Position numbers and translations under genes: made by a program. Positions 1 through 7,188 of a stretch of DNA of 64,000 nt are shown piece by piece. How positions within the stretch are numbered: the first letter of the stretch is position 1; every line of letters starts with the position of its first letter. Source of the stretch: Streptomyces sp. TRM70350 (lineage in GTDB: Bacteria; Actinomycetota; Actinomycetes; Streptomycetales; Streptomycetaceae); contig NZ_JAHUXH010000026.1 in NCBI RefSeq assembly GCF_019219825.1, positions 1 to 64,000 on the forward strand, written 5' to 3'. Below the pieces are notes generated by a model, which was given only the letters and a program-made list of their open reading frames with translations, was not told the DNA's origin and did no database searches.

Positions 1-1
1 C

Positions 2-608
2 CGTCTGCGGATCAAGCGCTGTCGTCATCGGTACCCCCTGCCAGGTGAGGTGGATCAACGCTACTCGGTCCCGGTCCTCTTTCCGCGCCCCACGGTGCAA
101 GGTGACCCCGTTCAACCCTGGAGCGATCTCGCGCAGAGCGCCACGGGGGAGAGCGTCCCGGTCTACGTGCCCAGCTGCGGCAACGGCCGGGCTGGTGGGC
201 ACATGTGGGTGTCGGCGGACGACCGCACGCTGTGGGAGGAGATCGTCGGTGAACGGACGTCTCTTCCCCCGGCCTCGGCCGAAGAGGACGACGACGTGAT
301 CACTTTCACCGAGCAGGAGATCGACCGAACCTGCCGGGCAGGAGAGGAAGGGCGGTTCGGCAGCGACGCCCGGCCCATCCGCGACTTCGGCCAGCCGACC
401 GGTGGCATCACCCTTCCCCGCATGCCCGTGCAGGGCTCTCGTGATCCGATGCGGATCACCCCAGTCGAGCGGGCCGCCGCCTCCGCCGTACTGGGATGCC
501 CGACGTGGGAGCTGGGGCCGTGTGCCGGGTGTGGCCAGCTGATGCGCAGGTATGGGCGGTACGCGGCGATACTGCCGCGTGTGCCGGGCCGTCCTCAACG
601 GGCGGTAG
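2..608 (+). pseudogene. Partial, frameshifted hypothetical gene left of the AICE
   Basis: The reading frame is open from the window edge and has strongly GC-biased third codon positions, so it is probably coding and begins outside the window; a GTG at 50 is a possible internal start. No family is recognised. Near its end the frame encodes CAGCGQLMRRYGR, half of a four-cysteine zinc site. The matching half, RYCRVCRAVLNGR followed by a stop at 606-608, lies in another frame, so a small indel near 555-567 probably breaks the gene. Without that shift the frame runs through the att repeat to 769, which looks accidental. It lies outside the 54-bp att repeat and so belongs to a different element or to the chromosome. 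Confidence 0.4.
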
Positions 609-616
609 CCGGGAAC

Positions 617-635
617 TGTAACCAAAACTGCAACC
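617..635. repeat. Paired short repeat resembling integrase arm sites
   Basis: TGTAACCAAAACTGCAACC consists of two similar 6-7 bp units 11-12 bp apart. It is followed by a hairpin (645-679) and the att repeat (699). The same order of paired repeat, hairpin and att occurs at the other end of the AICE (15213-15350). I infer an integrase-binding arm of a neighbouring element. Confidence 0.35.
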
Positions 636-644
636 ACGGCACGA

Positions 645-679
645 CGAAGGCTCCGACCGAGATCCGGTCGGAGCCTTCG
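645..679. terminator. Hairpin terminator next to att
   Basis: A 14-bp stem (CGAAGGCTCCGACC pairing with its complement) closes a 7-nt loop. It is a strong intrinsic-type hairpin between the partial left gene and the att repeat, and mirrors the terminator at 15240-15273. Confidence 0.6.
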
Positions 680-698
680 TTTGCCCAGGTGGGCGGCT

Positions 699-752
699 GC
701 GGAGGATACGAGATTCGAACTCGTGAGGGGTTGCCCCCAACACGCTTTCCAA
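699..752. repeat. AICE attachment site, left copy
   Basis: This 54-bp sequence is identical to 15297-15350, the 3' half (anticodon to acceptor) of tRNA-Ser(GGA). The identity ends abruptly after the anticodon (TTTCCAA, then CTG here against GCG in the tRNA). It is the chromosomal 3' tRNA half displaced by integration, the classic product of a tyrosine integrase acting on a tRNA attB. Confidence 0.93.
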
Positions 753-1073
753 CTGTGTTGGCGGGGTGATGTGTGTCGTACGTAGGCGTTCACCTGGGTT
801 CATGGGTGGCTCGCTCGTGAGCTGCATCGGACTCCTGGTCTCGTCTGAACGACCGTGAACGGGGCTGAATGAGACGGAAACTGAGACGGCCCGCGGAGCT
901 GGCGTCCTATGCAGTTGGGATCGATTGGGCACACCAGGACCGTTGCTCTGGAGCTTCAGCCGGCCTCGCTAGGTGCCCGGTCGGGAACGACCCGCCGACG
1001 TGCCTGAATCAGCCCATCGTGCCTGGCAGGGTGACCTGACGGATGTGTCCTCTTCCCTGCCGGGAGCTAAGGG
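753..1073. other. Non-coding left end of the AICE
   Basis: No convincing gene is seen. The region holds the 20-bp repeat at 870-889, which is shared with the int-side end. Short open frames here lack ribosome binding sites and recognisable content. Confidence 0.5.
870..889. repeat. 20-bp direct repeat, integrase arm-site candidate
   Basis: TGAGACGGAAACTGAGACGG is identical to 15213-15232. Each copy is itself a pair of TGAGACGG units 12 bp apart. One copy lies inside each end of the integrated element, the layout expected of integrase arm-type binding sites. Confidence 0.65.
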
Positions 1074-1274
1074 TCATGCGCCTCGGCGGAAGCACTCCTT
1101 GGCGAGAACGCTAACTGCGACCCCGAGGAGTGCGACCGTGGCCGGACCCTCAGGGATGAGGCCGGACCACTCAGCCGTCTCCACAACGGCGAAGCAGCAG
1201 AACCCCGCCACGGTGGGGGACGGCTTGTGAATCGTCAATACGGCCGGCTTCTCGCTGCTGGGTCGCTCTGACAC
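1074..1274 (-). CDS. Small hypothetical protein, probably membrane-associated
   Basis: A 66-aa product starts at GTG 1274, preceded by a strong GGAGGT Shine-Dalgarno sequence seven bases upstream, which is the main reason to believe the gene. The middle and C-terminal parts (about residues 20-58) are rich in Val, Ala, Leu and Gly and could form one or two membrane segments; the protein ends in a short basic tail. No family is recognised. It is the gene nearest the left end of the AICE and is transcribed toward that end. Confidence 0.5.
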   Translation of the reverse strand: MSERPSSEKPAVLTIHKPSPTVAGFCCFAVVETAEWSGLIPEGPATVALLGVAVSVLAKECFRRGA

Positions 1275-1682
1275 GATGGATACCTCCGGTGTGGCCTTTG
1301 ATCGTTGGGTGTCTAGGCGGAGTACGAGGAGCTGCCCCCTGGCCGGGGCGGCTCCTTTCCGCGTCGGGGCACCGTTCTATCGCAGGTCAGGGAGGCTCGG
1401 GCACCAGCGAAGCACCTGATCAAGCCGCCAGAGAAGAAGCTAAACGACGATTGATTGGTCGCCGTGCTTTCTCATCGCCGCAGGCCATCAGCCCTTTGGG
1501 TAAAATGGGAAATTCATCTTGGGAAGGTGCCAGGCAGCATCTTCGGATGTGGCCGAGATCACACGTCCTTCTTGTGTGGCACCTGATGGCTTCTCTGCGG
1601 AGATCGGATGCACGCGGGCGCACTCCGAGGCCGTCAGCTTGGGAAGCTGCGTCAGGACAACAGCCGTAGATGTCAGAAGGGC

Positions 1683-1711
1683 GCCTCACCGACGAGATCC
1701 GGGGGTGAGGC
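1683..1711 (-). terminator. Hairpin downstream of tRNA-like relic
   Basis: GCCTCACC pairs with GGTGAGGC across a 13-nt loop. It lies just beyond the 3' end of the tRNA-like sequence read on the minus strand, as a tRNA terminator or an att-linked terminator would. Confidence 0.4.
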
Positions 1712-1720
1712 CCCTCTGTC

Positions 1721-1790
1721 CTGGCCTCCCGGCAAGATTCGAACCTGCGGCACTCGCTTTAGGAGTCCAACCCACCGGCTGAGTCCCCCG
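1721..1790 (-). pseudogene. tRNA-like relic (3' half resembling a tRNA)
   Basis: Read on the minus strand, a T-arm is clear: GCAGG, loop TTCGAAT, CTTGC (one wobble), followed by CGGGAGG and then CCA. Upstream are an ACTCCTAAAG anticodon-loop-like segment and a D-arm-like CTCAGCCGGTGG. No 5' acceptor strand complementary to CGGGAGG is present and the anticodon stem pairs poorly, so it is not a working tRNA. It could be a relic att site of another element or a degenerate element-borne tRNA. Confidence 0.4.
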
Positions 1791-1864
1791 TACCAGCGCC
1801 ATGGCTGGTTGGAGCGTGTGTCTCTTGGTACGTCCAAGGGCGCTCATGTATGGCGACGTTGCCT

Positions 1865-3772
1865 TCAGAGGCTGCCGTCACCTCCGTCGCTTCCAGGCGA
1901 GTGATTGGGATCTGCGCGCAAAGCGTCTGCCGGACCATGGAACGAGTAGTCCCCTAACGAGGTATCCCTCTGGGCGAGCGTCCGGTTTAGCAGCTCTTCC
2001 CTGCGGGTCACAAGGTGCTCTCTACTTATCACCACATCGTCGACAATTTCCAAGAATGCATCGCCTATCAGTGTTGATACCTTCGACGCGGTGTTTACTG
2101 ACTCGGCCAGTAGCAGGATAGTGAGAGCGTCAAGTGCATGCCCCCGGGCCATGTGAATACTGTCGTCAGGGTCCACGTCGCCAGCTTGTATTTTCTCAAG
2201 GATTTCTCGTGCACCTTCGAAGCGAACGTTCGCATGGCCATGGGAGAATTCCCCCAAGGCTTTGGTCAGGGCGCGAAGACGATTCCAACCAGCAGCTTTA
2301 ACCCAGTCTTTCGGCGTCGTGGAAGGCGAAGCCGCCAGCTTCTCTGCCTTTTCTGGCTTTTCAGTCCACGCCCTCATTCTGGCGCTCTGCTCCAAGACGA
2401 TTCGAAGTGCTGCTAGGGCGCGGTCGTCGTCCTCAAGCCAAAGCCAGTATGCGGAGCGAAGAGCGGAAGAGCAGGAAGCCGCAGCGTCCCCAGCGGGACT
2501 TCCCTTTAGCCATACGGCAAGGATGCCCGCCATTTCACTTGCGATCATGTATCGAAAGTCTCTAGTTTCGAGGTATTCGAAATCCAGCTGCCCAGTCTTA
2601 TCCTTTTCCATGCGGAACGCCTTTAGGGCCCACTTAACCGATCTGGCTCGACGCTCATAGAAGTGCAAGTGGGCAAACTCGTCGTCTCTATAGAGCCTTC
2701 CGGCTGGACGGCGCCCCAACAACACTTCTGTGTGTGCTCTTGAGGCGTCCTCCAGACCGGCCACTACTTCTGGCCGCAAACCAGCCTTCGGTAGCAAGGG
2801 AGCCAAGGACCAGAACTTAGGGCCGATTGGGCCAGCGTATGATCTTTCGAACGACCGCGAAAGGATCTTGGCCGGAAGATCCATCCTGCCCTGTTCGTCT
2901 GCTGCAGTGGCAAGACAAAGTCTCACTTGGCGAAAGATCAGTGTGATTACGTCTGCGAGGCTTTCTGAAGCGTCCCTCAGAGTGCTCGGCGGTTCAGCGT
3001 CAAATAGTTGTGCAGCGTCCCAATGTGCCAATTCGCTCCATGGACCGCGTCCATGAAGGAACTCAGACATTGATTCCATCAGGTCCACGGGATGAACCTC
3101 GTGGTCCAGTCCGATGTTGACTGTCGCACCGACCGGTGAATGTTGCTCCGTTTCCTCGTCCCATGCTGGGGCAGCAGGGGCGTCTGGACTTCTTATCACG
3201 CGCCGGGCAAACGGATAGTCCTCGTGGCACTTGGCCCAAGCCCGTCCGTAGTAACTGGCTGATGGCTCGCCGACTCTGTGTGTGATGCCGGTGTTATACG
3301 CGGCGTTTTCGGCCCATCGCTCAAATTGTGACCGAAGGATCGCGGTAGCGCCCATGAATTGCCCGCAGAAAAGAAGTCGGGCAGCCGCGTAGACGCTGTC
3401 CACCCCCCATGCAAGATGATCGATCCAGTGAGCGCCGTAAGAGGATGGTGGTCGGTCTCGGGTAACGCCTAGCTGACGGAAGGCGACGTCGGTGTACCCG
3501 ATAGAGAGCAAAGCGGACATGATCGGCTCGATTGAGGCTGCAGGCATGTTTTCGATGGCGATCATGCGCGCGTTGTGGCGGGCTATTAGTGCTTCGACCA
3601 CATATTTACTGCCCATCGCGGCCATCGCCTCGTACTCGGCAATAGAGGTGCCGCGTGCGCTTGCACGACGCTGGGCCCTTCGCGCATACCGGGCCGTTCT
3701 CCGCAAGCGTTCGGCCTGTGACCTTGGCGGTTCGCGCAGCTCTCGCCTGCGACGACTGGCCCTCCCCATGGG
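1865..3772 (-). CDS. Hypothetical 635-aa helical protein, divergent to STAND nuclease
   Basis: The start is set at ATG 3772 because AGGGAGGGG lies just upstream; the open frame extends further, but that part overlaps a terminator. The N-terminus is very basic and arginine-rich (residues 1-40). The rest looks helical and soluble, with no membrane segment or recognised catalytic motif. Two stretches are alike, around WAENAAYNTG and around LWLEDDDRALAALR: each has aromatic-rich helices followed by a leucine/arginine-rich helix, suggesting an internal duplication. Third-position bias and GC are lower than in neighbouring transfer genes, indicating separate acquisition. It is divergent from the STAND nuclease gene and may be its partner, but that is inferred from position only. 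Confidence 0.6.
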   Translation of the reverse strand, partial: PMGRASRRRRELREPPRSQAERLRRTARYARRAQRRASARGTSIAEYEAMAAMGSKYVVEALIARHNARMIAIENMPAASIEPIMSALLSIGYTDVAFRQLGVTRDRPPSSYGAHWIDHLAWGVDSVYAAARLLFCGQFMGATAILRSQFERWAENAAYNTGITHRVGEPSASYYGRAWAKCHEDYPFARRVIRSPDAPAAPAWDEETEQHSPVGATVNIGLDHEVHPVDLMESMSEFLHGRGPWSELAHWDAAQLFDAEPPSTLRDASESLADVITLIFRQVRLCLATAADEQGRMDLPAKILSRSFERSYAGPIGPKFWSLAPLLPKAGLRPEVVAGLEDASRAHTEVLLGRRPAGRLYRDDEFAHLHFYERRARSVKWALKAFRMEKDKTGQLDFEYLETRDFRYMIASEMAGILAVWLKGSPAGDAAASCSSALRSAYWLWLEDDDRALAALRIVLEQSARMRAWTEKPEKAEKLAASPSTTPKDWVKAAGWNRLRALTKALGEFSHGHANVRFEGAREILEKIQAGDVDPDDSIHMARGHALDALTILLLAESVNTASKVSTLIGDAFLEIVDDVVISREHLVTRREELLNRTLAQRDTSLGDYSFHGPADALRADPNHSPGSDGGDGSL

Positions 3773-3880
3773 TCCCCTCCCTGCGGCAACGTGACAACTT
3801 CGCATGATGCCGCACGGCTTCATCCACCTACATCTGATTTGAGGCGTCTGATGCCACACCAGCATCCTCAGTCGTGACGA

Positions 3881-3913
3881 AGCAGCCCGCCGAACCGGTC
3901 GGGGCGGGCTGCT
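3881..3913. terminator. Hairpin terminator
   Basis: AGCAGCCCGC pairs perfectly with GCGGGCTGCT around a 13-nt loop. It stands between the 635-aa gene's start and the integrase relic and may be the original terminator of a lost neighbour. Confidence 0.5.
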
Positions 3914-3979
3914 GGGATGGCACGAACCGGTGCGGTACCGCTGGACGTCACCTGGATCGCTGCTGATGTGCGGCTGCGG

Positions 3980-4099
3980 GTGGGCCGGCTGGAAGATGCG
4001 CGCCACGGCACCGCATCTCCTCACGGCAGCTGGTGCCGCCCCCGCATCATCATGGAGATCCTCGGGCACAGCCAGATCAGCATCGCGATGGACGCGTAG
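3980..4099 (+). pseudogene. Tyrosine integrase C-terminal remnant
   Basis: The translation contains ARHGTAS, matching the HxxR box of tyrosine recombinases, then MEILGHSQIS, a hallmark near the end of actinobacterial integrases. Between them the sense switches frame and back (LLTAAGAAP lies in the neighbouring frame), so two compensating indels have occurred. The frame then stops at MDA, before the catalytic tyrosine region that should follow. Nothing recognisable of the N-terminal part remains. It is distinct from the intact int at 13977-15215. Confidence 0.7.
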
Positions 4100-4174
4100 C
4101 CCTCAGATCACTCAACTGACTGCGGGAGCCTCTCCGAGTGCCGCACAATGAGGCTGAGCCGAACAGGGGGGAAT

Positions 4175-6424
4175 ATGGAAACTTTTGATCTTTCCAGGCT
4201 TACAGACTTTGATTTTGAGGCTGTCTGTAAGGACATTTTCGAATCCGAGTACGGATTGCCACTAGAAATCTTCTCCCCCGGGCCTGACGCCGGAATTGAC
4301 CTTAGATACCTCCATGCGGGAGGTTCTGAACTTGTTGTTCAGTGCAAGCATTGGGTTCGATCGCCTCGATCGAAACTGGTTGCCTATATCAAAGATGTTG
4401 AATCCCTCAAGGTAAAAGATCTGCGTCCAGGTAGATATGTTCTGGCGACTTCCGCCGAGCTGACGAAGGACGCGAAAGATAAGATCTTCAAGGCGCTTAC
4501 GCCATACGTTAAGACTCCGAGTGACATTCATGGGCGCCATGAGCTGGATGCCCTGCTGCGTAAACATGAAAAGATTGTTAGGCGGCATTTGCGGTTGTGG
4601 CTGACCAGTGCATCGGTACTTTCGTCACTCCTGCACAAGAGCATCCTTACGCGCTCTCACCAACTCGCAGATGATCTGGATAACACGCTCCGCACTTATG
4701 CGCCGAATGAAAGCTACGCACGGGCAGCAGATCTGCTTGAAGCTCGTCATTCTTGCGTGATTGCCGGAATTCCAGGAATCGGGAAAACTACACTCGCCCA
4801 CGTCCTCTGCGCAAAATACGTTAGCGCAGGCTATGAATTGATTGAAGTTTCCGAAGATCTCGAAGAGGCTAACTCTCTCTGGGATGACGAGGTCGCACAG
4901 ATCTTCTACTACGACGATTTCCTTGGGCAGACGGCCTTGGAGGATAAACTCGGAAAGAATGAGGATAGTCGACTCTTGTCTCTTATGAGGAGAGCGGGAA
5001 GTGCACGCAACAAGAGATTCATCCTCACTACTCGCGAATACATTCTTGCTCAGGCTCGACAGCGATACGAAAAGCTGGACCGGCATCGCTTTGACCTGCA
5101 TACGTGTGTAATCGATATCGCTGATTATACGTACCGCACCAGAGGGGAAATTCTTTACAATCACATTTACACATCTGGGCTAAGCCGCGAAATAAAGGGG
5201 CGATTTGCGGATCCTCGGGTGTACCGCCCTATAATCCGGCACCCCAACTTCAATCCGCGAATTGTAGCCGCGACGATCGCTGAAGCCGAACTGTTGTCGT
5301 CTGATCCCGAGGATGTGGACAGGCGAATAATGGAGAATCTGCAGAGCCCTCGGAGCGTCTGGTCTCACATCGTGAACCACCAGCTCAAGGATGCCGATGT
5401 CTATCTGCTTGAACTGCTCTTCTCCTTCTCTCGTGACGTAAGTCTTGAAGACATGCAGGATCTCTGGGGCAGTCTTGGCCGTAACTCGCGGGAACTTCGC
5501 AACTCTATTTCCGTCCTCGACGGGACGATGGTCAGGACATACCGGAAACCAAACAAGATATTCATCGGTTTTCATAATCCTTCCGTGCGGGATTTCATGC
5601 GAGACTACCTGTTGGACGAACAAGGTAGCTTGCTGTCTCTCATCGGACGGTTCTCGCATTTCGAACAGGTTGAGAATATCCTGATCACGGCAAACGTGCG
5701 GGCTGAGGCGCTTCAACTCTTTAAAGAGAATAAGACTCTCCTGGAGGAGGCGGCTACCAGGTCGTGCGATTCTTCGGGACTTCGCGAGGATGGCGTGAAC
5801 AGGAGCATCGATCTCGCCCGCCGGGTGAGGGTCTACTTGCATCTAGGAGAGATTCTCGACTCTGAGGCGATTTTGGAGTGTGCTCACATGATGCTCGACG
5901 AGGGTGATGCTATTGGTAATGCCTACGATCCGCATGACGTTGTTGAGATCGTGCAGCTTCTGCATGGAGCGAGCCGTCAGTCATCACAGCGAGTGTTTCC
6001 CAGTACCCTGGAGGCGGCGATAGGGTGGATCAAAGGCGATCTGTCGAATTGGGCTTTGCTGGAGTCCGCGAAAAGCTTCTTCGAGGAGCTCTCGGGTATC
6101 GTGCCAGAATCTGAGTTGCAAGAGATCGAAGAGATGATGCAGGTCGATGCAAAGGATTCAATTAGAGCCTGGGCTGAAGAGGGGCCTGACTCCATGATTG
6201 ATCATTCGGTTATGGAAGATATTCTTGCCTATGCGGGTGAGTATGCCAACCCTGATGAAGTGTTCCACGGTTATTCTGAGGCGGTAGCTCAGATGCCTTC
6301 TTCTGATTGGGATGAGCCGGAGTTTAATAGGCGGGAACTGGCCGATTCTGATTCTCGTGCGGATTTGTTGGAGGAAGTGCGAGTGGTCGCGAGTATGATG
6401 GAATCGCTCCGCGGAGATGATTGA
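4175..6424 (+). CDS. STAND NTPase with Mrr-like nuclease domain (candidate anti-phage protein)
   Basis: The 749-aa product starts at ATG 4175, preceded by a GGGGGG Shine-Dalgarno sequence; an upstream in-frame ATG (4148) has none. Residues 1-130 look like an Mrr/PD-(D/E)xK restriction endonuclease fold: D42 after PDAG, then Q56-C-K58 as the QxK motif. Residues 190-330 form a P-loop NTPase with Walker A GIPGIGKTT (198-206) and FYYDDFLG (244-251), typical of the novel STAND (nSTAND3-like) group. The rest is a helical sensor-like region. Nuclease-STAND fusions include known anti-phage proteins of the Avs kind, where phage-protein binding triggers nuclease activity; a similar role here is inferred. 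GC content is clearly below that of flanking genes, supporting horizontal acquisition as AICE cargo. Confidence 0.82.
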   Translation: METFDLSRLTDFDFEAVCKDIFESEYGLPLEIFSPGPDAGIDLRYLHAGGSELVVQCKHWVRSPRSKLVAYIKDVESLKVKDLRPGRYVLATSAELTKDAKDKIFKALTPYVKTPSDIHGRHELDALLRKHEKIVRRHLRLWLTSASVLSSLLHKSILTRSHQLADDLDNTLRTYAPNESYARAADLLEARHSCVIAGIPGIGKTTLAHVLCAKYVSAGYELIEVSEDLEEANSLWDDEVAQIFYYDDFLGQTALEDKLGKNEDSRLLSLMRRAGSARNKRFILTTREYILAQARQRYEKLDRHRFDLHTCVIDIADYTYRTRGEILYNHIYTSGLSREIKGRFADPRVYRPIIRHPNFNPRIVAATIAEAELLSSDPEDVDRRIMENLQSPRSVWSHIVNHQLKDADVYLLELLFSFSRDVSLEDMQDLWGSLGRNSRELRNSISVLDGTMVRTYRKPNKIFIGFHNPSVRDFMRDYLLDEQGSLLSLIGRFSHFEQVENILITANVRAEALQLFKENKTLLEEAATRSCDSSGLREDGVNRSIDLARRVRVYLHLGEILDSEAILECAHMMLDEGDAIGNAYDPHDVVEIVQLLHGASRQSSQRVFPSTLEAAIGWIKGDLSNWALLESAKSFFEELSGIVPESELQEIEEMMQVDAKDSIRAWAEEGPDSMIDHSVMEDILAYAGEYANPDEVFHGYSEAVAQMPSSDWDEPEFNRRELADSDSRADLLEEVRVVASMMESLRGDD

Positions 6425-6442
6425 GCAAACCTGTTCGTTGAT

Positions 6443-6477
6443 CGCTCCGCTCCGGGACCTCTGAGGTCGGCGGAGCG
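6443..6477 (+). terminator. Terminator after STAND nuclease gene
   Basis: CGCTCCGC pairs with GCGGAGCG, with further pairing inside (GACCT with AGGTC), just downstream of the TGA at 6422-6424. Confidence 0.6.
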
Positions 6478-6489
6478 GCTTTGGGCTGG

Positions 6490-6612
6490 AGCTGCTTTGG
6501 CGCGAGTGATCATGGCCCCGTAAGCTTCCGGCGCGTCGGGCAGTTTGTGAACCTGCCCGGTAAAGCACGACGTTGGGGCCATGATCTTCGAGGCTCGCGC
6601 CAAAGTGGCTGC
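6490..6612. repeat. Large imperfect inverted repeat with inner hairpin
   Basis: TTTGGCGCGAG and ATCATGGCCCC in the left arm recur in reverse complement in the right arm (GGGGCCATGAT and CTCGCGCCAAA), with a few extra bases between the two blocks on the right. Inside is a perfect smaller hairpin, CGGGCAG (6537-6543) with CTGCCCG (6553-6559). Such structures in AICEs can be rolling-circle double-strand origins or cis-acting transfer loci; which applies here cannot be told from sequence. Confidence 0.6.
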
Positions 6613-6807
6613 CTAAAGCCGTGGAGCCGACCGGGCCCAGCCACGGCGTACCCCTTCTCTGGCATCAGGTGGCTGATTTCTCTGAGCGCGGCACGGGCGC
6701 CGGCCGGGCTGGAGCGGGGCGGAGACAGGAGCGCAGGCCCGGCCGGGGGCCGGGCCGCGCGCGGCGAGCGGAGCGAGCCGCCTTGAACCAGTAGAGAAAG
6801 TTGTAAC

Positions 6808-7188
6808 TCAGTCTGTGGTGTGGGGCGTGAAGTCGTATGCGCAGGCTGGGAGTTCGATGCCTTGGCGGTGGGCCATCGGTAGGAAGACCACTGGTCGGAT
6901 CGTCCATGTGATGTGGGTGTTGGCGTGGGTGAGAGAGACGGTGCAGGGTTCCATGCGTAAGAGGGCTCGTCGCGTGTCGATGCGGCCGTCGTAGAGCCAG
7001 GTCCAGGCCTCGTCTGAGGCGTCCGGGTCGAGTGCTGGTGAGATGGTGCGCAGGGCGACTGCTACCCATCTGTCTGCCTGTGGTGCTGAGTAGGCGTCGA
7101 AGGAGGCCCGTAGTGCCGGCCATCCCGTCTCGCCGTTGACGTCCTGCGTCCAGCACTCGCACCAGAAGCCCCGCCGGGGCTTGTCCAT
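6808..7188 (-). CDS. AICE hypothetical protein, coupled to HATPase gene
   Basis: The 126-aa product starts at ATG 7188, overlapping the stop of the upstream HATPase gene as ATGA, so the two are translationally coupled. Residues 1-12 contain a WCECW motif. The remainder is a mixed alpha/beta sequence with several tryptophans and a His-rich tail; no signal peptide or membrane segment is seen. No family is recognised. Coupling to a serine-kinase-like ATPase suggests a partner or target protein, as with anti-sigma and anti-anti-sigma pairs, but the sequence shows no clear STAS domain. Confidence 0.65.
   Translation of the reverse strand: MDKPRRGFWCECWTQDVNGETGWPALRASFDAYSAPQADRWVAVALRTISPALDPDASDEAWTWLYDGRIDTRRALLRMEPCTVSLTHANTHITWTIRPVVFLPMAHRQGIELPACAYDFTPHTTD

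Larger units (their letters stand above)
1275..1864. other. AICE intergenic region with tRNA-like relic
   Basis: No gene is supported in this 590-bp stretch. It contains the hairpin at 1683-1711 and the tRNA-like relic at 1721-1790. Open frames on both strands lack start signals and ordinary codon bias. Confidence 0.45.
3773..4174. other. Divergent intergenic region with terminator and integrase relic
   Basis: This region separates the two cargo genes. It contains a hairpin (3881-3913) and the degenerate tail of a tyrosine integrase (3980-4099). Promoters for both genes presumably lie here, but no clear -35/-10 pair could be assigned. Confidence 0.5.
6425..6807. other. Intergenic region with terminator and large nested inverted repeat
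   Basis: No gene is supported. The region holds the STAND gene terminator (6443-6477), the large inverted repeat (6490-6612) and a very GC-rich stretch (about 6680-6785) of CCGGCC-like runs that can fold on itself. Confidence 0.5.

Noticed and set aside
1289..1669. 126-aa open frame in the left part of the AICE
   Set aside because: No ribosome binding site, no domain, poor codon bias and overlap with other frames on both strands.
3881..3913. Hairpin as part of a CRISPR-like array
   Set aside because: It is a single palindrome with no repeated copies or spacers; no CRISPR array was seen in the window.
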